DNA from: an uncultured Bacilli bacterium
GTDB taxonomy: Bacteria > Bacillota_I > Bacilli_A > RF39 > UBA660
Direction of reading: 5' to 3'
DNA: 64,000 nucleotides
Assembly (NCBI GenBank): GCA_947629375.1
Contig: CANRDN010000003.1
Location: forward strand, 1-64,000
This document shows positions 28,445 to 36,882 of this stretch, in pieces; within the stretch, counting starts at the first letter, position 1, and each line of letters starts with the position of its first letter. Under the pieces are notes generated by a model that was given only the letters and a program-made list of their open reading frames with translations, did not search any database and was not told where the DNA came from. The position numbers were made by a program, and so were the translations under genes.

Positions 28445-28633
28445 ATGAAAAAAGTAAAACTAAATGACAAATATATCTATATTGACGATTCTAATGTCGA
28501 TGAAAAAGAAACAGGAGTATTTATAAAAAAAGAAGAAAATAAAGACTTAGAAAAAACTCAAGAGATTAAGATAGAAAAGAAAAGTAGTTTAGATGATACT
28601 CTTACGAATGTATGGGGTAGTGAAAATGAATAA
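28445..28633 (+). CDS. Small charged protein
   Basis: A 62-aa very charged protein (Lys/Asp/Glu) with no signal or membrane segment. The start is ATG 28445, six nt after a perfect GGAGGT. Its last eight bases overlap the next gene (ATGAATAA), so the two are translationally coupled and their products probably act together. Function unknown. Confidence 0.75.
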   Translation: MKKVKLNDKYIYIDDSNVDEKETGVFIKKEENKDLEKTQEIKIEKKSSLDDTLTNVWGSENE

Positions 28634-30032
28634 AATAATATATGATAATCCAAGAAAAAATGAAATGACTGCTTTTTTAAGATACTTATACGATATTAAA
28701 AAAAGTAATCCTGAGTTATATATAAATAAATCTATGGTCTATCACGAACTTTGTAGATCAGGACTAGAAGAAAAGGAAATGGGTCCAGATAGAGAGCTAA
28801 TAGATAATAGAAATCTTTTTGATACTTGGTTTAATAGGTATAGAAATGCTGATGATGTTCTTGCCTATTGTGACCCTAATTGGAATTACTTCTTTCAGTT
28901 TAGAAGATGGAATGATGAAGAAAATAAAGATGAATTTATCAAACTATATATTCCAATAAAGAAAAATTCTTTATATAACGGAGTTAATCAAATCATTGAT
29001 TTTATTAGAAGCTTAGGAGTACAACATTGTTCTAAAGTATCATCTAAAATAAGAAGTGATAACTTTATTGTAAGATTAAAAAAAGGTGATTATGATACTG
29101 CATATAAAATCATAAACTTTATAAAAAATAATGCTTATTTACAAGATGGACTTAATGAAACTAATCCGTTTGTACCTACTGTAGATGGAATAGGTATTAT
29201 GGAAGAAACAGGAATTTCTTATAATTCTGAAATGGCAAATTTGATTTCTAACTATATAGATGACTGTTACAAAAAGGGTGTTACAAATGTAGATATAAAT
29301 TCATTCAGTGCTTGGATGAAAGATAATTGCTATGATTTAGAAGTTAGAGAAGTATTTAATAATGCTATAGGAGAAACAAGAGAAGAGAAAAAAGAACTTT
29401 CAGTAGAACAAAAGATAGGACTAATAATAGATTCCTTAGTTGCAACATTTCACAAATATGATAGTGTTCAAGCAGAAGCAGCTCTTAGAAATGCTCTAAA
29501 AGGAGATTACAGCTATTTTACTAATGGAACAGAAAATAGTATTAAATATAGAGATTTATTACGAAAGAGTGTATCTCCGGAGACGATAAAGAATGTTGTC
29601 TATGGAACATTAGAGCGCGTAATGGGATTTGATGCGAGAACAATGGATATCGATACGGCAGCAGCAGAATATTGTGATTTTCTTTTCTCAAGTAGTTTAT
29701 CTAGAAGATTAGAAGATATAAGCAATGTAACAATTGAAAAAGGTGGAATAGCGCAATGTGTCTTTGCCATAAAAAGATATCTAAATGAAAATGATCCCAA
29801 AGGATTCTCCAGATTCAAAAAGAGTGATATAGAAATGTCTCATAATTATAGAGATGACTTAAGTATATTTAACAAGAATCGACTTGTACTTTCGATGCGG
29901 AGATCATTACAAATAAGAGGAATTAACCCAAGTGGACTTTCAATAGATGAATTAATAACAACTTATTCTAACGAACTAGGTAAAGCAATGATTCCTGATG
30001 AAGAAATTGGGCAACAAATGAGTAGACGATAA
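28626..30032 (+). CDS. Uncharacterised 468-aa protein
   Basis: A mostly helical, soluble protein without recognised motifs. The N-terminal 190 residues include YLYDIKK, WFNRYRNADDVLAYCDPNWNYFFQF and IKLYIPIKK, which look like one compact domain; the rest is a series of helices. It starts at ATG 28626, overlapping the stop of the small charged gene, with GGGGT upstream; a longer in-frame start at 28593 has no support. It ends in a terminator. No function can be proposed. Confidence 0.75.
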   Translation: MNKIIYDNPRKNEMTAFLRYLYDIKKSNPELYINKSMVYHELCRSGLEEKEMGPDRELIDNRNLFDTWFNRYRNADDVLAYCDPNWNYFFQFRRWNDEENKDEFIKLYIPIKKNSLYNGVNQIIDFIRSLGVQHCSKVSSKIRSDNFIVRLKKGDYDTAYKIINFIKNNAYLQDGLNETNPFVPTVDGIGIMEETGISYNSEMANLISNYIDDCYKKGVTNVDINSFSAWMKDNCYDLEVREVFNNAIGETREEKKELSVEQKIGLIIDSLVATFHKYDSVQAEAALRNALKGDYSYFTNGTENSIKYRDLLRKSVSPETIKNVVYGTLERVMGFDARTMDIDTAAAEYCDFLFSSSLSRRLEDISNVTIEKGGIAQCVFAIKRYLNENDPKGFSRFKKSDIEMSHNYRDDLSIFNKNRLVLSMRRSLQIRGINPSGLSIDELITTYSNELGKAMIPDEEIGQQMSRR

Positions 30033-30050
30033 AAGTCTACTTTTTAATTT
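30021..30050 (+). terminator. Terminator
   Basis: AGTAGAC (30021-30027) / GTCTACT (30035-30041) with a 7-nt loop and a T-rich tail, starting inside the last codons of the 468-aa gene. Confidence 0.88.
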
Positions 30051-30154
30051 TTACATAAATATGTATTTTAAAAGAAAATTTGACTTAATTAACGATGTCT
30101 TCTTGTAAAATCTCGTTTAAAATGGTATCATAATTATGATAGAGGTGAAGGCGA

Positions 30155-30664
30155 ATGTTCATACTAGAATTTTTTAGAGATACTCTAAGTGGTTTTGTTT
30201 ATGTTATATATTTAATTGTATGCATTTTTGCATTATTTTACCTTATGGGATTAGTTGCAGATAGAAAAAGAAAAGCAATTAATAAAAAATTAAAAGATAA
30301 GAAAACATACGATATTGAGTCTGGTAGAGAAGCTGCTATTGCTGCCTTGGAAACAAAACAAATATTGGATGTAGATGATAATAATCTTAATAAAAGGTAT
30401 GAAGAAACTATCAATGCTTCTATGGGACAATATGCTACTAAACCTGATATTCACGACCCTAATGCCCAAAAAGAAGAAGTACCAAGTGTTATGGTTTTAA
30501 GTTCTGATTCAAGTAGTGCTCCTACTGAAAATAAAGAAGCACCAAAAGTTGAAGAACCAAAACAAGAAGAACAACAGGATAATGGACCACTTGTAATAGA
30601 TACAGGATCTATAAAGATTGATAGTAGTTCTATAAAGATTGATTCAAGTTCTATAAAACAATAA
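30155..30664 (+). CDS. Membrane protein upstream of cdaA
   Basis: A 169-aa protein with one membrane helix at about 15-35, a basic stretch behind it (ADRKRKAINKKLKDKK) that should lie in the cytoplasm, and a long acidic, Ser/Glu-rich tail. The tail ends in three copies of a seven-residue unit (IKIDSSS, IKIDSSS, IKQ), encoded by 21-nt direct repeats. It lies 11 nt before cdaA and is in the same operon, so a link to c-di-AMP signalling is possible but not shown. No family recognised. Confidence 0.75.
   Translation: MFILEFFRDTLSGFVYVIYLIVCIFALFYLMGLVADRKRKAINKKLKDKKTYDIESGREAAIAALETKQILDVDDNNLNKRYEETINASMGQYATKPDIHDPNAQKEEVPSVMVLSSDSSSAPTENKEAPKVEEPKQEEQQDNGPLVIDTGSIKIDSSSIKIDSSSIKQ
30608..30661 (+). 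repeat. 21-nt tandem repeat
   Basis: About 2.6 copies of a 21-nt unit beginning TCTATAAAGATTGAT, starting at 30608, 30629 and 30650. It encodes the repeated IKIDSSS tail of the protein upstream of cdaA, so the copy number could vary by slippage without a frameshift. Confidence 0.8.
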
Positions 30665-30675
30665 GAGGAGGATAT

Positions 30676-31506
30676 ATGACAATTTCATTAGATTCAATTT
30701 TATCCATTTTAAATAAAGTAGTAGATATCCTACTTGTATGGTTATTGTTCTACTATATATTAAAAAATATTAAAAATAATGTTAAACTTTCCCTATTATT
30801 TAAGGGAGTTCTAATAATGGTTGTGTTAAAGATAGTAAGTGATGTCTTTAACTTAGTTACTATCGGATGGTTACTAGAGTACATCCTTATGTGGGGACCT
30901 TTAGCGTTAATAATAATTTTCCAACCAGAAATAAGGGCGGTACTAGAACAGATTGGGCGTAGCCAGTTACTTGGAAGACATAAAGTTTTGACTGTCGATG
31001 AAAGAGAAAAGTTAGTATACGAAATAGTACAAGCTATGGATTATTTAAGAAAAGCTAAGATTGGAGCTTTGATTGTTATTGAGCGCGATGTAAGTTTAAG
31101 TGACTATATTGCGAAAGCAAAACCAATTTATGGAGATTTAACAAGTGATTTATTAATTTCTTTATTTTTCCCAAATAACCCAATGCACGATGGTGGAGTA
31201 ATTATTCAAGGAAACAGAATAAGCTGTGGTGGAGCAGTATTCCCAACTAGTGGAAGCGATAAAATTAATAAGAGATTAGGAACAAGACATAGAGCAGCTT
31301 TAGGTATAAGTGAAGAAACTGATTGTCTATCTTTAATTGTATCTGAAGAAACAGGAAGATTATCTATTGCTATTAAAGGTGAATTATTCTATAACTTATC
31401 ATTAGATGATGTTAGAATGATGTTAATTGATGAATTAAGACCAAAGAAAGATGCTGACTTAGGCGACGAGATAGATGAGGAAGAGATTTATGAAGAAAAT
31501 AAGTAG
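30676..31506 (+). CDS. cdaA: CdaA diadenylate cyclase
   Basis: A 276-aa membrane enzyme that makes c-di-AMP from two ATP, the signal controlling potassium and osmolyte balance and cell-wall integrity. Three membrane segments occupy residues 10-85. The DisA_N catalytic domain has MHDGG (170-174) and GTRHRAA (202-208), both complete. It is followed by the YbbR-domain regulator with a 17-nt overlap, the usual cdaA-cdaR arrangement. glmM, normally third, is absent here. Confidence 0.96.
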   Translation: MTISLDSILSILNKVVDILLVWLLFYYILKNIKNNVKLSLLFKGVLIMVVLKIVSDVFNLVTIGWLLEYILMWGPLALIIIFQPEIRAVLEQIGRSQLLGRHKVLTVDEREKLVYEIVQAMDYLRKAKIGALIVIERDVSLSDYIAKAKPIYGDLTSDLLISLFFPNNPMHDGGVIIQGNRISCGGAVFPTSGSDKINKRLGTRHRAALGISEETDCLSLIVSEETGRLSIAIKGELFYNLSLDDVRMMLIDELRPKKDADLGDEIDEEEIYEENK

Positions 31507-32842
31507 AGCAATAATTAAATTTTTTAGAGCAATAGCAAGATTCTTTGATAGATGGTTAATTACACCAATTACAAAAGCCTTTGTAACAGTAAGAGATTTC
31601 TTTAGTAGTAAAGGAACAAAATTTGAAAAAATATTAGTTAATAGACAATCACTTGTAATAATATCGTTATTATTCGCCTTGGTATGCTTTTATGCAATAG
31701 ACCAAAAACATATTTCTTTAATTGATAATTCAGCAGAAGTATTAAACAATCAAAAAGTAAGTGTTAATTATAATGAAGCATTATATGTTGTTGAGGGTGT
31801 ACCTGATGAAGTAGATGTTACTTTAATAGGAAGAAAGATGGATGTATATCTAGCAAAACAATATCCATTAAATGAAGTAACTCTTGATTTAACAGGTTAT
31901 ACACCTGGAAGTTATTCAGTAGACTTTAAATACAAACAAGCAGTATCATCAGTAGAATACAAAGTATATCCTTCATCTGTAAATATAAGAATATATGATA
32001 AAATCACTGTAACAAAAGAAGTTTCAACTGATTTAATTCATAAAGATAATCTAGATTCTAAATTAAGTATCGATAGTATCGTTTTAGATAACGATAAAGT
32101 AGCAGTTAAAGGAGCAGCTCATCAACTTGATAAAGTAGCAATTGTAAAAGCTAATATCGATGTTGATAGATTAAGTAACGAAAAAGTTGGTACAACTTCT
32201 TTAACAGATATACCCCTAATCGCTTACGATGATAAAGGAAATAAACTTGATGTAGAAATTGTTCCTGCTAAGGTAAATGCTACATTAAAGATATCTTCTC
32301 CAAGTAAACAAATACCTATAAAATTAATTGTCGAAGGAGAAACAACAGGAGTAGCTGTTAAATCTCTAACTTCTTCAGTTAATACGGTAACTGTTTATGG
32401 TAACCAAGAAACAATTGATACTATTGAATATTTACCTGTAACAGTAGATATAAATGGTGTTAAAGAAGATAAAACTTACAGTATCAATTTAGCAAAACCA
32501 ACAGGAATAAGAGATATAAGTGTTAAAACTATAACAGTAACTTTAAAAGTTGGAGAAATTGAGTCTCGTGATATTCCATCTGTTAGAATTGATGCAATTA
32601 ACTTAAATAGTGCATATTCACTAAAAGTCATTGGAGAAGAAAATACAACTGCAACAGTAATAGTAAATGGTTCTAAAGATATAATCGATAAGATAGATGC
32701 TACATCAATCAGGGCATACATTGATCTTGAAGGCTTAGGAGTAGGTGAACACACTGTACTCGTTCACGTTGAAGGTGAAAATACTTTAGTAACATATGCT
32801 CCAAGAGTTAAAGAAATAAAAGTAAGTATAATAAAGAAATAA
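31490..32842 (+). CDS. cdaR: CdaR, YbbR-domain regulator of CdaA
   Basis: A 450-aa protein with one N-terminal membrane helix (about 42-60) and four extracytoplasmic YbbR-type repeats, beginning near residues 80, 165, 255 and 350. CdaR-type proteins bind CdaA and modulate c-di-AMP output. ATG 31490 with GAGGAAG upstream is preferred to the in-frame ATG at 31475. The gene overlaps cdaA and is followed by a terminator, then by a shorter YbbR paralogue. Confidence 0.9.
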   Translation: MKKISRAIIKFFRAIARFFDRWLITPITKAFVTVRDFFSSKGTKFEKILVNRQSLVIISLLFALVCFYAIDQKHISLIDNSAEVLNNQKVSVNYNEALYVVEGVPDEVDVTLIGRKMDVYLAKQYPLNEVTLDLTGYTPGSYSVDFKYKQAVSSVEYKVYPSSVNIRIYDKITVTKEVSTDLIHKDNLDSKLSIDSIVLDNDKVAVKGAAHQLDKVAIVKANIDVDRLSNEKVGTTSLTDIPLIAYDDKGNKLDVEIVPAKVNATLKISSPSKQIPIKLIVEGETTGVAVKSLTSSVNTVTVYGNQETIDTIEYLPVTVDINGVKEDKTYSINLAKPTGIRDISVKTITVTLKVGEIESRDIPSVRIDAINLNSAYSLKVIGEENTTATVIVNGSKDIIDKIDATSIRAYIDLEGLGVGEHTVLVHVEGENTLVTYAPRVKEIKVSIIKK

Positions 32843-32865
32843 AGGGAACTAAGGTTTCCTTTTTA
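32842..32865 (+). terminator. Terminator between the two YbbR genes
   Basis: AAGGGAAC (32842-32849) / GTTTCCTT (32854-32861, one G-U), a 4-nt loop and TTTT. It would limit expression of the second YbbR gene from the cdaA promoter. Confidence 0.75.
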
Positions 32866-32876
32866 AGGTGTTGAAA

Positions 32877-33530
32877 ATGAATAAGAAAAGTGGAATGATT
32901 TTAGGAATAATTATATCAGTTCTTTTAACAGTAGCATTTGTTACAATAGTTGCTTTAAAAATGAATAATGATAAAAAATATGAAGAAACAATTATTGTGG
33001 ATAAAATAAATGTTATCTATAATGAAGAACTATACGTAGTAAAAGGTATTCCAAACGAAATAAAAATAACAATGAGTGGTAAAGAAGAGGATGTTTTAAA
33101 AGCTAAGAAACAAATTAAAGAAATAACTTTTGATTTATCAAACAAAGAAAGTGGCAAGTATACTTTAGATGTAGAAATAGATAAGGTATCTTCAGTAGAT
33201 TATGAGATTTCTCCTAAAAAAGTTGAATTAACTATAGAAGCCATAATTTCAAGAGTCTTTGATAATATAAGAATAGAAGCAATTAATTTAGCTGAAGGTT
33301 ATAATGCTTCTCTTGTTATACCAAATGGAGTATTATCAGTACTTGTCAGAGGACCTAGTGATGATATAAATAATTTAACTTCTTCTGATATAAGAGTGTA
33401 TGTCGATTTAAAGGATATAACAACTATAGGTAATCACGCTTTAGAAATTAAATGTGAATGTAATAATAAAAATATTACTATCCATCCATCATTTATAGAA
33501 ATACTTGTTAATATAAGCAAAAAGAACTGA
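32877..33530 (+). CDS. Short YbbR-domain membrane protein
   Basis: A 217-aa protein with one membrane helix (about 7-28) and two YbbR-like repeats. The first (VIYNEELYVVKGIPNEI) resembles repeat 1 of the CdaR in front of it (VNYNEALYVVEGVPDEV), and the second (RIEAINLAEGYNASLVI) resembles its repeat 4 (RIDAINLNSAYSLKVIG). It therefore looks like a CdaR copy that lost the two middle repeats. ATG 32877 is preferred over GTG 32868. It may tune CdaA, or act elsewhere. Confidence 0.8.
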   Translation: MNKKSGMILGIIISVLLTVAFVTIVALKMNNDKKYEETIIVDKINVIYNEELYVVKGIPNEIKITMSGKEEDVLKAKKQIKEITFDLSNKESGKYTLDVEIDKVSSVDYEISPKKVELTIEAIISRVFDNIRIEAINLAEGYNASLVIPNGVLSVLVRGPSDDINNLTSSDIRVYVDLKDITTIGNHALEIKCECNNKNITIHPSFIEILVNISKKN

Positions 33531-33550
33531 AAATTTTATCAGTTCTTTTT
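33519..33550. terminator. Bidirectional terminator
   Basis: A 12-bp perfect stem AAAAAGAACTGA (33519-33530) / TCAGTTCTTTTT (33539-33550) with an 8-nt loop. It serves both the rightward YbbR gene and the leftward DUF378 gene. Confidence 0.9.
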
Positions 33551-33751
33551 GTTATCATTTATCGGCTCAAATAACCACATAATATTTATAATTCCAGCTA
33601 GTGCAATAATTGTATATATTATTCTTGATATTACAGAGTCACTACCATTAAATAAAGTTGCTACTAAATCTATTTGAAATAGTCCTACCATTCCCCAGTT
33701 TAAAGCTCCTACTATTGTTAAAAATAGAGCTATTTTTTGTACAATTTTCAT
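33539..33751 (-). CDS. DUF378 small membrane protein
   Basis: A 70-aa protein with two membrane segments and the family pattern LTIVGALNWGMVGLF and ALAGIINIMWLF, as in B. subtilis YuzA. The function of the family is unknown. It is read leftward and ends in the bidirectional terminator. GGAGG lies upstream of the start. Confidence 0.88.
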   Translation of the reverse strand: MKIVQKIALFLTIVGALNWGMVGLFQIDLVATLFNGSDSVISRIIYTIIALAGIINIMWLFEPINDNKKN

Positions 33752-33848
33752 AAATCCTCCTTTATTAATATGTTATCCACAATTTTGTTAATTATTCGTA
33801 ATATTAATTTATTAAACAAATATAATTAATTGAGAAAAGGAGTTAAAG

Positions 33849-34139
33849 ATGAAAAAGAAATTAATATTTTTATTATTAATGTGTTTAACATTTGCTGGAT
33901 GTTCATTTGGTAGTAAAAAGGATGCAGTAGATCTATTAAATGATAAGATTTCTAATTTGGATTCTTATAGTATTGAAGGAGTATTATCAATTTCTAATAA
34001 TGAAGATACTTATAATTATGATGTTACAGTGGCATACAAAGAAAAAGATAATTACAGAGTTAGTTTAGTAAATAAGTCTAATGGTCACGAACAAATAATT
34101 TTAAAAAGCAACGACGAAGTTTATGTTATAACTCACTAA
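33849..34139 (+). pseudogene. LolA-like/DUF4367-type lipoprotein, 5' half interrupted by a mobile element
   Basis: This is the first 90 codons of a lipoprotein gene (signal peptide with lipobox FAGC at about residue 18) followed by element sequence. After GAC GAA GTT TAT GTT AT the frame runs into ACT CAC TAA, giving a 96-aa stump. The second half is at 42510-43238 in the same frame, where the text continues ACT CCA GCC CTA AAT AAA. The N-terminal part (LNDKISNLDSYSIEGVLSI) is typical of LolA-like envelope lipoproteins. GGAG lies upstream. Confidence 0.93.
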
Positions 34140-34142
34140 AGT
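34119..34142 (+). other. attL, left junction of the mobile element
   Basis: The core GTTTATGTTATaACTC (34119-34134) recurs at the right end as GTTTATGTTATtACTC (42510-42525), 15 of 16 identical. Element sequence begins in or just after the core; the outer arm ACTCACTAAAGT (34131-34142) is nearly the inverse of ACTTTGGTGAGT at the right end (42500-42511). Confidence 0.88.
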
Positions 34143-34160
34143 ACGCAACAAAATATATTA

Positions 34161-34194
34161 AAAAGGAATATGAAAAAAGACTCATATTCCTTTT
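34161..34194 (+). terminator. Hairpin H1 at the left end of the element
   Basis: AAAAGGAATATGA (34161-34173) / TCATATTCCTTTT (34182-34194), a 13-bp stem, followed by GTTTTT. It stops host transcription entering the element. The same stem recurs at 35777-35815. Confidence 0.85.
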
Positions 34195-34200
34195 GTTTTT

Positions 34201-34218
34201 ATCTTATAACATACAATT
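34201..34218 (+). repeat. Recombination-site-like repeat R1
   Basis: ATCTTATAACATACAATT directly behind hairpin H1. It is the inverse of R2 (34315-34332, 17 of 18) and similar to R3 and R4 around the tyrosine recombinase. Confidence 0.75.
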
Positions 34219-34314
34219 TAACGATAACTCAAACTAATTAAATTATAGCACAAGCAAATAAATTATTGAATATTTTAGTAAAAAATAACTAAAAAAGTAT
34301 AAAAAATATCTAAT

Positions 34315-34332
34315 AATTGTATGTTATACGAT
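34315..34332 (-). repeat. Recombination-site-like repeat R2
   Basis: AATTGTATGTTATACGAT, inverse of R1, lying 28 nt before the 60-aa gene. The sequence after it (ATAATTTTTGAGAAAGGAGTG) resembles that after R4, which also precedes a gene. About 96 bases separate R1 and R2 and hold nothing I can name. Confidence 0.75.
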
Positions 34333-34359
34333 AATTTTTGAGAAAGGAGTGAATTTTGT

Positions 34360-34542
34360 ATGGGAAAGAAATATGTTTTAAATGTTAAAACAAAAACATA
34401 TCACATCATCGATGGATGTCATCATTCTAGACAATATCCAAAAAATGATCATAATTTCGAAGAGTATTCAACTGAAGATCAAATAATAAAAAAATATCAA
34501 CATTATGTTAGCAAATGTAAAATTTGTTTTAAAAACAAATAA
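34360..34542 (+). CDS. Small Cys/His protein (Ada-type zinc-finger-like)
   Basis: A 60-aa protein: KKYVLNVKTKTYHIIDGCHH in the first half and KCKICF at the end. This YVLN-x-KTxxxH-x3-C...CxxC layout recalls the metal-binding domain of Ada and similar small zinc fingers. It has a good site (GAAAGGAGTG) and follows repeat R2. Role on the element unknown; binding of DNA or metal is a guess. Confidence 0.75.
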   Translation: MGKKYVLNVKTKTYHIIDGCHHSRQYPKNDHNFEEYSTEDQIIKKYQHYVSKCKICFKNK

Positions 34543-34657
34543 TAGTCTAATAAACAATTAAAATATTGTATTTAAAATTAAATAATAAATTATATTTATT
34601 AGGAAATTTACGTATAGAAATATTGCAATAATTTTAGAAAATATACGGAGGTAAATT

Positions 34658-35770
34658 ATGTTAGTGATAATAATGGTAATTATCGTAATACTAAATTCGA
34701 TTAATCAATTGCAAGACGAGAAAAGACAAGAACAGGAATTAAGAATAAAAGAACAAGAAAAGATTGAAAAAGAAAATGCTGAAATTAATCGAAGTATAGA
34801 GATATATAAAAAATGTCAAGAAAATGGATATGATAGCAGTGATTCGGAAAAAAACGAAATACTTAGTAAATCTTTAAACTTATCACCATTAGAATTAAAA
34901 AAGCTTTATTTAAAGGGCGAAAAAACTGTTAAATTACAAGAAAAACAATTGTTTTTAAGTTATAGAAAACAAGAACAGGATTTTTTTGATGGTGAAAAAG
35001 CAAAAACAGCTATATATGGAAAAAGTAAATATTTAGAATTTTTAAATAAAAAATTAAATGCATTTAAAGCAGTATCGGCAATATCAGAGTTATCCGAAAA
35101 AATAGCTTTAAATAATGCGTATTCAGCAACACATCCGTCTAAATCAGATCCATATGTTTGGGCAGGAATGGCAAATGGTATAGCTGGACCTGTTGCTGCT
35201 CTTGCTACCGCAAATGACATTCAAAGAGAAAATGAGGAGTCAAGGCTAAGAGGAGAAATTAGTGCTCAAAAATCATTAAGGGATGTTGCTGATTGTTCTG
35301 CAAGGAAATCTCGTTCAGATAAATTGGTTGAGATAATACAAAATATGATGTTGAAAGTAACCGATGCATTAATAATTTTGGATACAAATAAATTAAAAAA
35401 CAAAATTAATTATGACAAAATAACCTATAGTGTTACAAGTACAAAAAACATAGAAGTTAATGTTAAATATACTTTATCAGATATAAAAGTATTAAAAAAG
35501 GATGGAATTTTGGATGGTAGTTTAAAAGTTACTGTATTTGATAATGATAATAAGATTATTGCCGAAGGTTATTATAATTGTAAAAATATCGAAATGGATG
35601 AAAGCCAAAATAGAACCGTTATTAATCCAGAAAATATTGGATTTAAAGATAAAGGCCAATTTAATGTTTTATGTGTTGTCAATAATTACAAAACAGTTAG
35701 AGATAAAAAAGACATTAGTCGTGTTGAAATTGAACCAATAAATTTATGGATAATTGAAAAATTTTACTAA
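34658..35770 (+). CDS. Membrane-anchored coiled-coil protein on the element
   Basis: A 370-aa protein with one N-terminal membrane helix (1-15), a long charged coiled coil to about residue 65, a middle part with the less charged stretch YVWAGMANGIAGPVAALATA (about 167-186), and a beta-rich C-terminal domain (about 255-370). No family recognised. It follows the 60-aa gene by 115 bases, with GGAGG before its ATG, and ends directly before hairpin H2. It and the 60-aa gene form the cassette between repeats R2 and R3. Confidence 0.75.
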   Translation: MLVIIMVIIVILNSINQLQDEKRQEQELRIKEQEKIEKENAEINRSIEIYKKCQENGYDSSDSEKNEILSKSLNLSPLELKKLYLKGEKTVKLQEKQLFLSYRKQEQDFFDGEKAKTAIYGKSKYLEFLNKKLNAFKAVSAISELSEKIALNNAYSATHPSKSDPYVWAGMANGIAGPVAALATANDIQRENEESRLRGEISAQKSLRDVADCSARKSRSDKLVEIIQNMMLKVTDALIILDTNKLKNKINYDKITYSVTSTKNIEVNVKYTLSDIKVLKKDGILDGSLKVTVFDNDNKIIAEGYYNCKNIEMDESQNRTVINPENIGFKDKGQFNVLCVVNNYKTVRDKKDISRVEIEPINLWIIEKFY

Positions 35771-35776
35771 AATTTA

Positions 35777-35815
35777 AAAAAGGAATATGAAGAGAAAATG
35801 CTCATATTCCTTTTT
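35777..35815 (+). terminator. Hairpin H2, copy of H1
   Basis: AAAAAGGAATATGA (35777-35790) / TCATATTCCTTTTT (35802-35815), a 14-bp stem with a T run. The stem matches H1 at 34161-34194, and repeat R3 follows it in the same way that R1 follows H1. Confidence 0.88.
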
Positions 35816-35817
35816 TT

Positions 35818-35837
35818 ATCGTATAACTTATAATTAT
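35818..35837 (+). repeat. Recombination-site-like repeat R3
   Basis: ATCGTATAACTTATAATTAT, a perfect 20-bp inverse of R4 (36883-36902). The pair frames the tyrosine recombinase gene. Confidence 0.85.
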
Positions 35838-35952
35838 GCGTCTTTTTTTATCAAACTTATTATAACAAACATTAGTAAAAATTGAAATATATTTAAAAAC
35901 ATTATTTTTAGGATATTTTTAGAATTAAAATACTAAGTTTGGAGGTGTAAGA

Positions 35953-36876
35953 ATGAAAAAAAATATAACTTACAATTATATCTTACAATTATGGTTAGAT
36001 AGTAAAAATAATTTAAAAATGCAGTCAAAGCTAAACTATGAATATTTGATTACGCAATACATAAAAAATTCTATTGGTGAAATTTCAATTTGTAAGATAA
36101 ACAAAATCAATATTAATAATCTATTTAATTCTTTAAAATCAAATGTGGCAATATCTACCCAAAAGAAACTTCTTTATATTATTAAGTCAAGTTTATCTTT
36201 TGCATATGATAATAATTACTGCAATTATATAAATTTGAGTAGTATTTGCTTAAAAAAAGAAAAGCATAATATTTTTATATTATCTAAAGATGAGCAAAGT
36301 CTACTAGAGAGTATATTAAAAGAAAAAATTAATATTAGAAAAATATGTATATTGTTATGTCTATACACTGGTCTTCGTGTTGGAGAAATAAGTGGTCTTA
36401 AATGGGAAGATATTGATTTTAGCAAGAAATCTTTAACAATTAAAAGAACAATTATAAGAGTTAGAGACAAGGAAAATCAAAACAATTCTAAAACTACTTT
36501 AATTGAAAGTACTCCTAAAAGTGAAACTTCTAAAAGAATAATTCCAATTCCCAATTTTCTTATTGAATTATTAAAAAAATTTAAAAGCAATGATAATTAT
36601 TTTATTTTATCAAATAGTGAAAGACTATATGATCCAAGATATTTAGAAACTTTTTATAAAAGAATATTAAAAAAATGCAATATTAGAAATAATAAGTTTC
36701 ATACTTTAAGACATACATTTGCAACTCGTTCTATTGAATCAAAGATGGATGTCAAAACTTTAAGCGAAATATTAGGTCATTCATCAGTTGAAATAACTTT
36801 AAAATTATATGTTCATCCAACATACGATATGAAAAAAGCGTCACTAGAAAAGTTAGTAGAATTTATGTCAATTTAG
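35953..36876 (+). CDS. Tyrosine recombinase (phage-integrase family)
   Basis: A 307-aa integrase. The N-terminal core-binding domain covers about 1-95 and the catalytic domain about 110-305. All catalytic residues are present: R142 (TGLRVGE), H250 and R253 (HTLRHTF), H276 (LGHSS) and the nucleophile Y286 (LKLYVHP). There is no arm-binding domain, so it is closer to XerC/D-like or cassette recombinases than to lambda Int. GGAGGTG precedes the ATG. It lies between the perfect inverted repeats R3 and R4, which are its likely sites. Confidence 0.93.
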   Translation: MKKNITYNYILQLWLDSKNNLKMQSKLNYEYLITQYIKNSIGEISICKINKININNLFNSLKSNVAISTQKKLLYIIKSSLSFAYDNNYCNYINLSSICLKKEKHNIFILSKDEQSLLESILKEKINIRKICILLCLYTGLRVGEISGLKWEDIDFSKKSLTIKRTIIRVRDKENQNNSKTTLIESTPKSETSKRIIPIPNFLIELLKKFKSNDNYFILSNSERLYDPRYLETFYKRILKKCNIRNNKFHTLRHTFATRSIESKMDVKTLSEILGHSSVEITLKLYVHPTYDMKKASLEKLVEFMSI

Positions 36877-36882
36877 TATCGG

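Noticed and set aside
35538-35741. A 67-aa rightward frame inside the 370-aa gene
   Set aside because: Overlaps in another frame, with no ribosome-binding site.
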